Positions 1-12,157 of a stretch of DNA of 64,000 bases are shown here, piece by piece. Every line of letters starts with the position of its first letter. The stretch's first letter is position 1. The stretch lies in contig NC_030683.2 in assembly GCF_000004195.4 (NCBI RefSeq), positions 87,631,410 through 87,695,409 of the forward strand, given 5' to 3'. A model generated the notes under the pieces. The model saw only the letters and a list, made by a program, of their open reading frames with translations, had not been told where the DNA came from and made no database searches. The position numbers were made by a program, and so were the translations under genes. This DNA is from Xenopus tropicalis. Taxonomy: Eukaryota; Chordata; Amphibia; Anura; Pipidae.

Positions 1-1012
1 GACTGTATTGGTAATGAAATGCAAATGAAGGGATCACAGCCGGCAGCATTTTACAGGCTTGCTAAAGAGGGCTTCCAACAGTGTTTGCCATATCAGCTTT
101 TAGCACACATTGTCCTGTTGCCTTAAGGGGCCCAATGGGGAAAATAAATTAGGATGATTGCACATTTGCCACCAAACTGGCAGGTAACCAAGCAGACAAT
201 ACTTCAGGCAACCTACACAACTTTTTTGCTAGCAGCAGGTATGTGATCTGCAACGCTGTCATGGGATGCAGCAAAAAAAAAATGAATAACTGCAATTTTC
301 CTTTTATTCTGTCCTGATTATTATGGGAATCAGTGTCTCTATGATGCCAATGCTAGACTTGTCAGTTACTTATCTCATTTTTATCTACTTATAAAAAAGC
401 TCATGATTGTTATGAATGTTAATGTCAGTTATTGTGATTGCAAGATTATACAGTAATAGGGATGACTGAAACTTTTTGCCTAGTACAGTTTTAAAGCTAA
501 ATTAATTGTTTTGCTGTCGTTCAAATTTTGTACCAATCTATGCTATAATTTTTTCATTTCACAACATATCTTGAAGCTGCCACTTTTCCATTGAGATCAT
601 CCTATTATGTGAAAACTACCTACCTGCTAGTTAATCCAGAGGAAGGCAAAACACCTTCTGAACCCTCTTTAATTTGCCTGTGTGTCCCAGACTCTAAGAT
701 GGCAGTCGGCATAGTCTACTACGGTTACCATCAGTCCCCATTTCAGATTCCCTGTCCCTGAGGAAAATTGACCCAGGCTAGTGTCCCCTGACTTTGAAAG
801 CTGTCCCTGGAGCAATAGGGTCACCCCCACCCCAGCCACTTGTTGCTATTCCAGGAAAGAAGGAAGGTGTGATCTTCTGTCACCTGTAGTGGAGATGCCC
901 CACTACATCTCCCTCTTCTCTCATCACATGTTCTTCAAACTTCTTGCACCAGCATTCCTGTTGCTGAAGGAAACTCTCCTTCTCTATTGCACTTTGCTGT
1001 GCTACATCTGAC
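1..1012. other. no recognised feature
   Basis: I see no exon, RNA gene or classifiable repeat here. An octamer ATGCAAAT lies at 19-26, but nothing around it suggests a promoter. Short open frames are not supported by splice sites or family resemblance. Confidence 0.5.
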
Positions 1013-1249
1013 TAGTGATGAGCGAATCTGTCCCGTTTTGCTTCGTCTGAAAATTCTCGAATCTAAAGGGTGAAAAAAGAAAAATTTGTCGCACATGTCA
1101 TTTTTTTTGCCACTACCAATTTTTTGATGCGTGCAACAATTATTTGTTGTGTGCCCAATTCTTCTGCTGTGAATTGTCACCCCTTTCCCAAAAAAATCTG
1201 CCAATGGCGCCACAAATCCATGCCTGGAGAATTATTTTGCCCATCACTA
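1013..1249. mobile_element. hAT-type MITE (TAGTGATGAGCGAA family), copy 1
   Basis: The element begins TAGTGATGAGCGAA and ends with the degenerate inverse CCCATCACTA. It is flanked by a perfect 8-bp duplication CATCTGAC (1005-1012 and 1250-1257). An 8-bp duplication with TAGTG ends is the hAT signature. The 237-bp interior has no coding potential. Six further family members lie at 4556, 20591, 21422, 34284, about 44588 and about 44870. Confidence 0.85.
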
Positions 1250-1257
1250 CATCTGAC

Positions 1258-2396
1258 AGGTCATTGGCTCTTACTGCTGGCTGAACTTTGGAAATATTGC
1301 TTGCATTATGGTTTTAGGACTAGCAATATGTATTAAAGGATTGGTTTGCCTTTATGTTAACTTTTTGTATGTTATAAGATATCCAATTCCTAGCAATTTT
1401 GCAATTGTTCTTTTTTATTTATTTTTTATAATTTGTCAATTATTTATCTCCCTATGCTGCCACTTTAGCTTTCAAATGGGGGTCACTGACCCCGGCAGCC
1501 AAAAAACGTTTGCTCTGTGAGGCTACAATTTGATTGTTTTTGTTGTTTTTTATTCCTTATATTTCTTCTCAGGCCCCCTCCTATTCAAATTCCAGTCTCT
1601 CATCCAAACCACTGCCTGGTTGCCAAGGTAAACACGACCCTAACAAAAGCTAAATAACTGAAATAAAAAATGAAAACTGGTTACAAATTGGTATAAAATA
1701 TTATTCTCTATGCCATACTAAAAGTTAATTTAAAGGTGAACAACCTATTTAAAATGTTTGGCTGTGATGTTGAGAGGGTGTATGGCAATGGGTGTGCGGG
1801 CAAAAAGTGGGCATGGTATATAAAAATATGCGACATGCGCTGCAGGCCCATTCCTGATCCGGGATTTTTAAACTTGTTTAATTCAGATATTAAGTTTCAG
1901 TACTCTATCAAATCGTTCCAGATGGAAAATAAAGAATATCCAAGTAGGTTGGAAAAGTTTTACCAAGCAGTAATTGATATATATGTTCCCAATATTTACA
2001 GTATAATGTTAAAATGTTTCATTAATTTCAATCTCTGTTATCCTTCACTTCGCAAGCCACTTATATTCTTGGTATTATATATTCATATGGATTTTAATGG
2101 GAAAAATTGGCTCTAAATCCTTATATATTGGCAAGGTACAGTATGGCAATTGTACAGGGATTTGTATCACTGCTTTACTGGGGTTCTTAGCTTCATGATA
2201 GCCAGGGTAACTTCTTTGCATTGCTACATTGGTTTCCACTTCCCCTGATCTTAAAAGCAATGAGGAATAATATACGGTGTCTTATTTCATTCTGGACTAA
2301 ATGATTGTTAAGATTAAAGAACAGCCTCTTTATTGGAAATCCGCCAAGACCCCTCTTTGTAGGAAGTGGAAACAGATAGGCTGGACTACAGTATCA
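1258..2396. other. no recognised feature
   Basis: AT-rich DNA. Open frames here, such as one near 1736-2116, have no recognisable domain and are bounded by simple sequence. I see nothing to annotate. Confidence 0.5.
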
Positions 2397-2641
2397 CAGT
2401 ATCAGACTAAGTTGCCTGGGGCCCATCAGGCCTGCCACCCCGGGACCCCCCACCCCCAAGTCAGCCAGCCTTCACCCACCGTGCAGGCCCCCCCACAAGC
2501 AGCATCACATTGTATTGCGTCACATAGTTTTATTTACATTTGCCCCCAATTAGGGGTGGAGCACACAAGGTGACAGGGATTGGGTCAGCAGGGCCCACCA
2601 GGTTTTTTCCTGATATCCTGCCAGCCCAGTCCGACCCTCTG
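2397..2641. mobile_element. hAT-like MITE fragment (CAGTGTCGGACTG family)
   Basis: The right part contains GGGCCCACCAGG, then CTGATATCCTG, then AGTCCGACC, in the same order as the element at 11858-12137. The left end CAGTATCAGACT resembles the family terminus. No 8-bp duplication is visible, so the ends are decayed or truncated. Confidence 0.6.
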
Positions 2642-4106
2642 GACTGTAAGTGTTTTGTGTAAACTTTGATTAAATCTGCTCAAAGTGCATTTTTTAAACT
2701 TCTTTTTAAACAATTTTTTAAACTGCATATTATTCCTCATTAAATCATAGTAAATCCGTAGTGATCTATGCCCACCCTAGCTGGTTGCAATGCTAACTAG
2801 GAATCAGTGTGCCCTTTTGCTCTCCTAAAATATTTAACTATGTGTGTGAATGCTGTGGGCATACTCCAGTTCATATAATAAAGACATACTATAAAAAGTA
2901 AAGACATGGTGAAAAATAACAAGTGAATAAAGAGATGAGGAACAAAAAACAAAAATATGTTTGCAAGTGTTGGTCATTTTTACAAAAAAGACTGGCCACA
3001 GGGTTAATTCTAGGTCCTCAAAAAGTGTGTATATCAGAGCAGTTTAGGTCTCAGGTAATCAATGAATTTCACCCCAATTCCAGTAATATTACTGGATTAG
3101 GAGAGAGGAAGCATTATTACAGGATCGTCTACATTTCTTTTATTATAAATGCAGATTCCAGCTAGTTAACCTTCACGTTGATACTTTAGTAAAATAACTT
3201 GCAGAATCATTACTGGATAACAAATTGGCTGTCCTGGCTTTGACCATTTCCTTAAAGAAAGGAAATGCAAGAGTTTAGCAGGTGCCTTGAGTCTGTTTTT
3301 TCTAAAATGAAAAATAGGAAAGATGAAAAAGGCATTGTTACTAGTCAGCGTATTATTTGGAGAAAGTAAAATATCTCTTATAGCAACAGCTAACCAGGCT
3401 GACATGATCATTAATCTCGCATTGCAGGGGAGACTTTCAACATATTGCTTTGTGTGTTCTAGAATGGATGCTACTGAGAAATTATGTATGAGATGTCTAG
3501 AATTTTTTGTAAGTCCCTGTGGGTGTTCAGTCTTTATTAAAAGGTGATGCTAAATGGTTACCGTGTTGCCCACAACACAGTGTTGTTTTTAAACGTATAT
3601 CTTTGCCATAGAATTTTTTTGTTAATATACCATTAAAAAGCATTTGTGCTACATATAAGGCATTATAGTGGTGGCTTTGTATACAATAAAGGAAGGGAAA
3701 AAAACATTTGGGAGGCAGAGGGTTGCCTCCCAAATTGCAAAAATTGTTTTATAGGTTATAATTAACAATCTTATTTTCTATAAACACTACCTTATTGATA
3801 TTTTATGGCACAATTTTACTTCATTATAATGTGTATAAATTAATATCAATAACTACACTCAACAGCTGGAAGTTACTAAAGGTAGGGTAGACCTATACTG
3901 GGGCATTTGTCCCTTTCTTATTTAGTGCCAGAATTAAAATGGTTTATTATTATGTTTATAAGCTTGAAGGTTTTGCATAAAAAAAGACAAATCAAATCAC
4001 TTAGAAACTTAGAGAGCGCTGAAATAACTAATGAAAGCACGGAGGGACTGTGGAGCCACCTGGGGCTCAATTCCCTCTGTGCACATAAGGGGTTAATTCA
4101 CTTCTA
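2642..4106. other. no recognised feature
   Basis: AT-rich DNA with short chance open frames. No repeat family, splice structure or RNA fold was recognised. Confidence 0.5.
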
Positions 4107-4320
4107 GTCGGGAAGAAACAGCCTCCTCACTCACCCCTCCCCTTTGTTGCCTGTCAGCTCCCATGCGTCTCACCCCCACCTCCTGCATTCTTAGGGAGTG
4201 GCATCTCCCCCCCCCCCTCCCTGTTTAAGCGCATTTATCTTGTGACCTGTAATTCTGTATTTTCTTTCAGCTATATGATATATGTTTCTTTTCAGGCACT
4301 GTTTATTCTGAATTTAAAAA

Positions 4321-4340
4321 AAAAATATATATATATACAG

Positions 4341-4371
<31 letters not shown>

Positions 4372-4376
4372 GTTTA
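4321..4376. repeat. (TA)n microsatellite
   Basis: Alternating TA with minor interruptions inside the forward LTR copy. The reverse LTR copy lacks it, so it expanded after the copies diverged. Confidence 0.9.
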
Positions 4377-4555
4377 TATTTAGTTTATCACAGCTAATGG
4401 TGGGTGATAGTCCTTGGCCATTTAATCTCTGGTGTTGTTTGATTGTTTCCACATGCCCACTGCATTCGCAGTGGCCGGAATTCGTTTTAAAACAGCTATA
4501 AAATTCATTAAGATGTTTGGTAAAGTTTGAAACACATGGTAAGAACTATTGTGAT

Positions 4556-5282
4556 TAGTGATGGGCGAAAAGTTTCGCCAGGCATGGATTCGCGGCGAAT
4601 TCCCGTGTTTCGCCATTGGCAGATTGTTTCGCGAAACGGCTGAAAAATTTCGCCGCGGGTCCAATAATTGTTGTCGGAGTCAAAAAGGAATAGTCGCGGG
4701 CGACAAAATAATAGCCGCGCGACAAAACAATAGCGCGCAACAAAATAATAGCCGTGGGCGACAAAACAATAGCCGCGCGACAAAATAATAGCTGCGGGCG
4801 ACGAAACAATAGCCGCGTGACAAAACAATAGCCGCGGGCGACAAAATAATAGCCGCGGGCGACGAAACAATAGCCGAGCGACAAAATAAGAGCCGCGGGC
4901 GACGAAACAATAGCCGCGCGACAAAATAATAGCTGCGGGCGACGAAACAATAGCCGCGTGACGAAACAATAGCCACGGGCGACAAAATAATAGCCGCGGG
5001 CGACGAAACAATAGCCGCGCGACAAAATAATAGCCGCGGGCGACGAAACAATAGCCGCGCGACAAAATAATAGCCGCGGGCGACGAAACAATAGCCGCGA
5101 GACAAAATAATAGCCGCGGGCGACGAAACAATAGCCGCGCAACAAAATAATAGCCGCGGGCGACAATTTTTTTGTCGCACAACATTTTCGCCGTTTCGCG
5201 AATTTTTCGCTGTTTCGCGGATCTTTTGAAAGTTTCGCGAATTTCTCGGCGAAGCGAAACGGAACAGATTCGCTCATCACTA
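4556..5282. mobile_element. hAT-type MITE with internal minisatellite, copy 2
   Basis: Starts TAGTGATGGGCGAAA and ends TTCGCTCATCACTA, flanked by a perfect 8-bp duplication ATTGTGAT (4548-4555 and 5283-5290). Other family copies are about 180-240 bp; this one is 727 bp because of the 20-bp minisatellite inside. The LTR copy at 7886-8393 lacks the insertion and serves as an empty-site allele. Confidence 0.9.
4683..5170. repeat. GC-rich minisatellite, about 24 units of 19-20 bp
   Basis: Units alternate between GACAAAATAATAGCCGCGGGC-like and GACGAAACAATAGCCGCGC-like forms, giving a higher-order repeat of about 40 bp. I count 24 AATAG-type units. On the minus strand no unit carries a stop, so three frames of 166-241 codons stay open together. 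That is an effect of the repeat, not evidence for a protein. Confidence 0.9.
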
Positions 5283-5405
5283 ATTGTGATGTTTGGATTC
5301 GTTAATAAAGCTGTGACTGAACTCCACCCACATAATGGTGTATTTTATTGTGTCAACTGGGTACATCAGGGTAAGGTTGGAAGGGAGGGAATAAGTCTCT
5401 ACAGT

Positions 5406-5985
5406 CTGCAAAGTGTAACATGCACTGAAATAAGCATTGAAAGCGTAGAGGGATTGGGGAGCGGGTTTTCAGTTACCCTCCCTTCCTATAGGACATGTCA
5501 CTCACCACCCCCTTTATTGTTGCTCCCAGTGGCCGCACAAAGTAGGTGCCCATTTTTACATTTCTGGCTTGGAGGCAAGTTTTGGAAGAAGTTTTGGAAG
5601 CACAGAGACACAATTTTACTCCAAGCAGAGCCTCCTGCAGGCCAGAAGTCCACATTTTGCATTCCCAAAGAACTTTTCTCAGCTTGTGTGGCTACCACCA
5701 CTCTTTACATCTGATTGTGGCTCATGAGTTAAAAAGGTTGGGTATCTCTGCTATAGGAAATAAGTTACCTGTAGCATTCCTGGTAGCTTAGATAGACAGG
5801 TAGCTTAGATAGACCATCCCATTCCTTAAAGGGAATATAATGGCAAAAAACAATATTGCATGTACTGCTTGTAAATAGGCATATTTGCAAATTACGTCAG
5901 TTAGAAATTCTGTATTATTTCTTTCAAATAACCAGTTCTGTGCAGCTGACATCACTGTTCTTCACCTGCACTCTTGAAGCTTTGC
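5406..5985. other. no recognised feature
   Basis: No element or exon recognised between the LTR copy and the foldback repeat. Confidence 0.45.
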
Positions 5986-6202
5986 ACAGGAATCCCTTCA
6001 TGGCTGCCAGCTGGCCAGAAACAAACAGTGTTGCTATTAATTCCGAAGGGCAGGGAAGCAGAGTGGGTTTGTTTAATTTGTTTATTTATTGTTGAGGCTA
6101 ATCTCAACAGAAACAACCCTGGGAAACAACCCTGCTTTGCTTCCCTGCCCTTCAGAATGCAGAGCAGAGCTGTTTGTTTCTGGCCAGCTAGCATGTAAAC
6201 AC
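5986..6202. repeat. foldback (inverted) repeat
   Basis: The left arm reads AGCTGGCCAGAAACAAACAG and later GAAGGGCAGGGAAGCAGAG; the right arm is the inverse, near 6135-6192. The spacer between the arms is about 70 bp. This is probably a palindromic MITE; target duplications were not resolved. Confidence 0.7.
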
Positions 6203-6228
6203 ATACTTTTTAAGAAGGCTTTATACTG

Positions 6229-6345
6229 TGGGACAGATTTAGAAACAATTAAGTTAAAAAATGCAAAAACAAACTTGAACTCAAAAGTCACACTTTTTCC
6301 ACCACATTTTTCACACAAACTCGATTTTTTTATAAATCTGCCCTG
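6229..6345. mobile_element. small MITE of the GGGCAGATTTA family
   Basis: The left end GGGACAGATTTAG and right end TATAAATCTGCCC are inverted relative to one another, as in the larger elements at 38837 and 45318. Non-coding. Confidence 0.5.
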
Positions 6346-7885
6346 CATGCCTTGTATTGAGAAGGGTTCTTTGGCTCCTTATAGCCATGATCGTTATTTT
6401 GTTTCAGTTATTTTATTTCAGTTATTTTATTAAAAACAGTAATTTAGCAAAGATGTGCAGTTTGGTATTTTGGAGCAGAAAGTCAATTTTACAGTTTGGA
6501 TTTCTCAGAATGAGTATGTCACAAAAATATATTGTTTTCCGGGGTTGACATAGTTTTTGGGGCCTTAGCCACATATATAATGCAGACAATGGGCTGATTT
6601 TGCAGTAAAGTGGCAGCCATGCAAATCCATTTTTATTTTGTGAACTCTAGATGTCCCTCATACTTTGGTAATGTTATGTATATTGGACCTGTTCAGAAGA
6701 TATATTATTTATGTTTTATCTTTGTATCATAGGACACAGGGGAGATAGGTTAAAAATTGTGTCTAAGGCAATATTCTGAAACGTTAAAAAAATGCTTTGC
6801 CAATATATTTTGTGCATATAATATAATGTTGCTGTATATTAAGAGAAATCGATTATTTTATAAAGTAATAGAGTTCTTTGCCTCGTTTCTCAAGTAGAAA
6901 TAAACAAAAAAAAAAGGAGTATATATTTTTCCTAGACAGACGATAAGTGCCCCCCCCCCCCCACGGAGCTGCCTATAAAGTAAAAGAACACAAGATGTTT
7001 AAAAATTTGCTGTCAGTAAACGCAAAGGAAGTGAGAAATTCTGCTGCCATTGACAAGAATAAACAAAAGTCGGAGTCTAACATGAAATGATAAAGTGTTA
7101 TGCATTTTTTGTTTCTATATAAAATGCGCTTTTTACCATTATTTAATGTCATTATGATTTGTTGCCACTAGATGGCTAGACGGAATTGCCAAAAGGAAGT
7201 GAACTTATTCCTATCTTTTATTATTATTTTTATGACGGACATTGCCATTCTGAGGGAGTGATAAGCTTCTGTTGTATTGTATTGTCTACCACATTTTATC
7301 ACTGATAAATGATGTCTTGCAGCATTTCAGAAAGCGTTAGTGAGATATTAATGCACACATTCAGCAGTTCTGTCCTGGGAAACAAATATTAATCTTTAAG
7401 ATTCCATTGAATGTAAAATGATATAACAATTCTTTCGAAATGGCTTTTTGAAATTACTATAGTGTTCCTTGGAGTCATGTCTTTAGAAAAAGATCCATTT
7501 TGTATGCGTTCTCTTGTTTCTAATGCCTGCTGTAGATCAGTTAAGGGAGACTGTTACCATATTACTATACACTTTCTACTGTAGAGTGCCTAAAGTCCAC
7601 AAACATTTTGTAAATCTTGTTTACTACTACGCTTACAGCTATTATCCCAAAACTTTCAACATACATTCAAGGAGTTGCCACATCTGGGCCAAATTTGCAT
7701 CTAAAAGGGCAGTCAATGTATTTCAATAAGAAGACACCATTAGATTTTATTATGACAGATGCAGAGGCAGCATACAGTGGTCCCTTTCAGGTGTGTCGCG
7801 TTTCTGTCAGTCCTATTATATTTTAACCCATCTACATCTGACTTGCAAGATGTTATTTTTCCATGCTACAAAATCTCCCATGTGA
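6346..7885. other. no recognised feature
   Basis: AT-rich DNA with a poly-C run at 6951-6962. No exon or repeat family recognised. Confidence 0.5.
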
Positions 7886-8393
7886 CTGCGGAGACTTATT
7901 CCCTCCCTTCCTACCTTACCCCGATACACTCGACTAACAAAGAAGAAACACGGACACCATTAAGTGGGGTGGAGTTCGGCTACAGTTTTATTATATGATA
8001 CATCATCGATAGTGCTTACCATGTATTTCACCTTTACCAAACATTTAACAAACTGCATAGCTGTTTTATAACCCGAATGCCAGCCACTGCGAATGTGGTG
8101 GGCATTTGGAAGACATCAAATAACACCACTGATTAAATGACCAAGGACTATCACCCGCCATTCGCTGTGACAAATATTTCCACTTTTTTTTTTTCTTTTT
8201 TTTAAACAAGAAAAACAGTACGTTATTGAACTTCATATATGTAGCTAACCAAACCTAAATGTTGTAAGACAAGAGTGCCTGAAACAGGGAAGGAGGGAGA
8301 TGCAGCTCTGGACACACTAGGCAGAAGGAGGGTGAGTGCAGTACGGGGGATGCCGGGAAGAGGAGGGGTGAGCAAGGCGGCTACTTTACACGC
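7886..8393 (-). mobile_element. LTR-like repeat, reverse copy
   Basis: Reverse-complement homologue of 4107-5405. On the minus strand it has TATAAAAC (8063-8070) and, about 75 bp downstream, AATAAA (7987-7992), followed by the shared block with GAACTCCACCC. The short TATA-to-poly(A) distance suits an LTR with a short R region. It lacks the MITE found in the forward copy. Confidence 0.6.
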
Positions 8394-8600
8394 AAACGTA
8401 GAAAAAAGGCAGGCACTCAGGTATTGTAAGTGAAGAAAAGTGATTGTTCACGAGAGATTGAAGTAAAATCACAAAACTTTTATTAAGCTAACACATGATA
8501 CAGAGAGCCAAACGCGTTTCGTACCTCACGGTACTTAATCATAGGCTGCTTTACGCAGGAAAATAAGCTGGGTGAGTTAACCCTATAGCTTGTGAAGTTG
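8394..8600 (-). repeat. hammerhead-like repeat, copy 1
   Basis: On the minus strand (8547 down to 8506) the order is AGCC, ATGATTAA, a 5-bp stem GTACC/GGTAC with loop GTGA, then GAAACGCGTT and GGCT. AGCC and GGCT can close an outer stem. AATAAAAG follows downstream, then a GAGTGCC motif. This order resembles a type I hammerhead ribozyme (CUGAUGA-stem-GAAA) of the kind known in Penelope-like retroelements. The core deviates and has an extra A, so activity is doubtful. Confidence 0.5.
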
Positions 8601-10437
8601 TGAACCTGACTGTACAGAAAGTGTAAACTACAATATAAAAAGCTTTGGAGCTGCTACTATTAAAATTAAATTGGTTATTAAATTGGTTATTGGATTAGCT
8701 CCAATGGAGTTCTAATGTACTTGCCTTGAATATAAGTGATTTTTAGCTGCCTTGAACAGGAGGTAATTCTAGCATCCCCACTGCATGTTGTGACATTTAT
8801 ATTCTATATAGACATGATATTGTGCGTCGTCCCTCTATTGTAGCTCAGTAACTGACAGCAGCTCAGAGCATGGGCGGTGAATGATCAGATACAGGTACAG
8901 TAGCCCAAAACATAATGTACAACATTTTTGCCCTACTTCTTTAGTTAGGCTTTAGTTTTTCTTTAAGCTCACCTTAGTTGGTGAGAGATAGGAAAAGGCA
9001 AGCTAGTTGAGATGCTGAGTAAAGTAGAGACTTTACCTTGGTGAAGGTTGGTGCAGCACACCCTGGTTCTGATTAATTGTATTGGTCATACAGTGAAGAA
9101 TTTTCACGAAGGACTCGTGAAAGCTGTATCAGTATCTGAGGAAAAAAATGAGTTTATTCATTACACAGCATCCAGTCAAAGAATCTACAGTACCTGTAAA
9201 GTTGGTTGGTGCCATTTATAAGCTGGTTGAGAGGATGAAATGAATCTTTTCTCCACCAGCCACACTTTGTAGCCTATATCAACCATCATGCACCAGAATT
9301 CTACATATCTCTGTACTTTTTCAAGCTACACGTACATGTTTTCCAAGCACAGGGCAACTAAATATATTAATTATTTATGTTTTGATGCTCTGCGTTGAAC
9401 TCAAGGCAAATCATGTTTTAAAAGTTTGCAGAACATGGTAGCTTTACATCTACAACTGACCTGTTATGAATATTTTTGGATCATAACCTGGATTACTTTG
9501 TACTATGTAAGATAGAATTCATAATTTTTACACTATATAATTTATCTTGCATTTTGAATAAAATACTTGAGGCTGATTCTATAACCACATATGAAAGTTT
9601 CTACCAGTGCTAAATCACTGGCAGTAACTGCACTAGCAGCACAAGTCATCATTTATTTGTGCTGTACCTTCCAGACATGTTTTTATCAGTTGGTACTTTC
9701 ATCTACCCTATATTTCTAAGCAGCTCCAGCTGCAATCACACTATTTTTACTTCTTCCAAGTCTCCATTTTGCTAACAGAAAATGTGGAGAGCCCTTCAGC
9801 ACTACACAAGCAGATTGTTTTTTTTAATGTAAATTGGATCAAGTAAAAAAAAAAATTAACCCAAAGGTTTTCTGTTCTCCGATAAGCAACACAGGGACAG
9901 TCTAGGGCATAAGACTTGATTGAGGGAGACTTGCTGGGAAGAGCGGATAACAAAAAGCCCAAAGGAAATAAATGTAACTAATACAGAACTTTGAGTCTAT
10001 TTCTTTTTTAACCACAGCAAATACCAAATAATAAATACATTCATCCATGAATGATGCTTAAAACAATGTTCAGGTTGTAGATATTATTTTCATGTAAATT
10101 AAAGAAATATTGATTATTATTAGCAAGTGAACATTTTTGTTGAGTATAAGAAATATTACCATGCTGTATGCTGTTCATCAAAAAAATAAACATTTATTAA
10201 TGTAATGTAAATAACGGTAAATCTTTAGTGGCACCCTTGCAAGACTTTATAGTTACATTTAGATTAAGTTTCTTAAGGACATAAGTGGTACAATTCATAC
10301 AAATATTCACTTTTTTTAACTACTAATTAGTCATTTAAAAGTCTACTCCTACTTGGAATTATTTATGTTTGTAAGCCAAAAGAGGAGTTAAGCACTGATA
10401 GTACATTACAGACCATTATCCTAAGATATGGAGGATA
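8601..10437. other. no recognised feature
   Basis: AT-rich DNA. A T2-like end (TCTTTAAG) near 8961 may be a MITE remnant. No exon recognised. Confidence 0.45.
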
Positions 10438-11122
10438 AATTAGGCCCCATCTAGAATATGCTGTTCAGTTTTGGTCTCCAGTGCTCAAACGGGACATTAT
10501 TGAGTTAGAGAGGGTCCAGAGAAGGGCAACAAAGCTGGTAAAGGGTATGGAAAGTCTCAGTTATGAAGAAAGACTGGCCAAGTTGGCTCTGTTTACACTG
10601 GAGAAGAGGCGCTTAAGAGGTGACATGATAACTATGTATAAATATATAAAGGGATCATATAATAACCTTTCTAATGTTTTATTTACCAGTAGGTCCTTCC
10701 AACCGACACGAGGGCACCCACTCCGTTTAGAAGAAGGGAGGTTCCGTTTAAATATTCGGAAAGGATTTTTTACTGTGAGAGCTGTGAAGTTGTGGAATTC
10801 CCTCCCCGAATCAGTCGTACTGGCTGATACATTATATAACTTTAAGAAGTGGCTGGATGGATTCTTAGCAAGTGAGGGAATACAGGGTTATGGGAGATAG
10901 CTCTTAGTACAAGGTGATCCAGGGACTGGTCCAATTGCCATCTTGGAGTCAGGAAGGAATTTTTTCCCCTCTGCGGCAAATTAGAGAGGCTTCAGATGGG
11001 GTTTTTTGCCTTCCTCTGGATCAACTAATAGTTAGGCAGGTTATATATAGGCATTATGGTTGAACTTGATGGACGTATGTCTTTTTTCAACCCAACTTAC
11101 TATGTTACTATGTTACTATGTA
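10438..11122 (+). mobile_element. CR1-clade LINE fragment A (5'-truncated)
   Basis: The open frame reads RPHLEYAVQFW near 10442, then ELERVQRRATKLVKGM and LEKRRLRGDMI, ending at 10900. This is the C-terminal region after the reverse transcriptase in CR1 elements. The 3' UTR contains TTGAACTTGATGGAC and ends in a TACTATGT tandem tail at about 11095-11122, the usual CR1 3' microsatellite. The endonuclease and nearly all of the reverse transcriptase are missing, so the copy was dead on arrival. It shares its 3' part with the copies ending at 18364 and 63908. Confidence 0.9.
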
Positions 11123-11341
11123 AATTGAAAATTGGGTGAGCCTTTTTTGAGTCATTGCACACCTAGTAATTACAGGTACAGACATACATAAAGCTGCGTG
11201 CAAATACCACAGAGGTTAGTTAGTATAAGTATCATACACTTAAATAAAAACAAATGGCAATGTGGTGCTTATAGCAGAGAAATGCCATGCAGCCAAAGGC
11301 TTCAGCAATGCTTTGAAGTACCTTAAAGAAGAGTAAAAGGC

Positions 11342-11621
11342 TAGGAATGTAACAAATCCACTATTATGGATATGGGCTGAACCTTGAACCCTTCGTAAAA
11401 AGATTCATCCAAATATTGAACTGAATCCAAATCCTAATTTGCATATGCAAATCAAGCTACCAAAGACCTATAAAGAACTTCCAACTTCTGTGTGTGCCGA
11501 AAAGTAACATGATTTTAAGGATTCTGATTTTGTTCGGCCAGGACTAGAGATTCAGCCAAATCTGAATCCTGTTGAAAAAGGCCAAATCTGAATACTGAAT
11601 ACTGAATTTAGTGCATTCCTA
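11342..11621. mobile_element. hAT-type MITE (TAGGAATG family)
   Basis: Begins TAGGAATGTAACAAATCC and ends GTGCATTCCTA. The flanks TAAAAGGC (11334-11341) and TAAAAGAC (11622-11629) match at 7 of 8 bases. The interior has several AATCTGAAT-type repeats and no coding potential. Confidence 0.75.
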
Positions 11622-11857
11622 TAAAAGACCATCAATAAAACCAGTTTCATTCCTTACACCTTTTCAAAATCAGTGTGTGGCCCTTTTGTTTTTTAACTAT
11701 TAAATATATAATGCATCATATCACTTCTAAACCCATGAACCAGTTTATATGGAACCAGGGACCTGGTGCACACGGGCTGCAGATCCTCAGGGTTGAGCCA
11801 CAGGAGGCACTGTGATTACAGCCTGACAGGTTAGCTATATATCTTTTTTCCTGTCTC

Positions 11858-12137
11858 CAGTGTCGGACTGAAATGGCAGGCGCCCACAGGAAAACCCTGG
11901 ACAATGGGCCCACTCTCACAACTTCAATTCCTCCTCTGCTCCTTCAAACTCTTTATTATCCTAGTCTCTTTTCTCTACATAATATCCTCTCTTCTTCCAT
12001 CAATGAAGCTTCCTTGTTCCCATACAGAAATAGGGAATGACCATGAAATAGGCTAAACAGATAGAAGCAAGAGGGCCCACTGGCACCTGGGCCCACCGGG
12101 AGTTTTCCTGATATCCTGGTAGGCCAGACCGACACTG
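11858..12137. mobile_element. hAT-type MITE (CAGTGTCGGACTG family)
   Basis: Begins CAGTGTCGGACTG and ends AGACCGACACTG. A perfect 8-bp duplication CCTGTCTC flanks it (11850-11857 and 12138-12145). 280 bp, non-coding; a relative lies at 2397-2641. Confidence 0.88.
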
Positions 12138-12157
12138 CCTGTCTCTATTCCCTAGCT

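Larger units (their letters stand above)
4107..5405 (+). mobile_element. LTR-like repeat, forward copy, split by a hAT MITE
   Basis: After removing the MITE at 4556-5282, this roughly 570-bp sequence aligns with the reverse complement of 7886-8393. Shared blocks include GGTGGGTGATAGTCCTTGG, CATTCGCAGTGGC, AACAGCTAT and GAACTCCACCC. It has a TATA-like stretch near 4485-4503 and AATAAA at 5304-5309. A TATA box with a polyadenylation signal downstream is the layout of a retrotransposon LTR. No internal coding region is attached. Exact ends and superfamily are uncertain. Confidence 0.6.

Noticed and set aside
4508..5280. Long minus-strand open frames (166-241 codons) rich in LLFRRP and YCFVARG repeats
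   Set aside because: They translate the 20-bp minisatellite in three frames at once and start or end in MITE sequence. No splice sites, start context or family.
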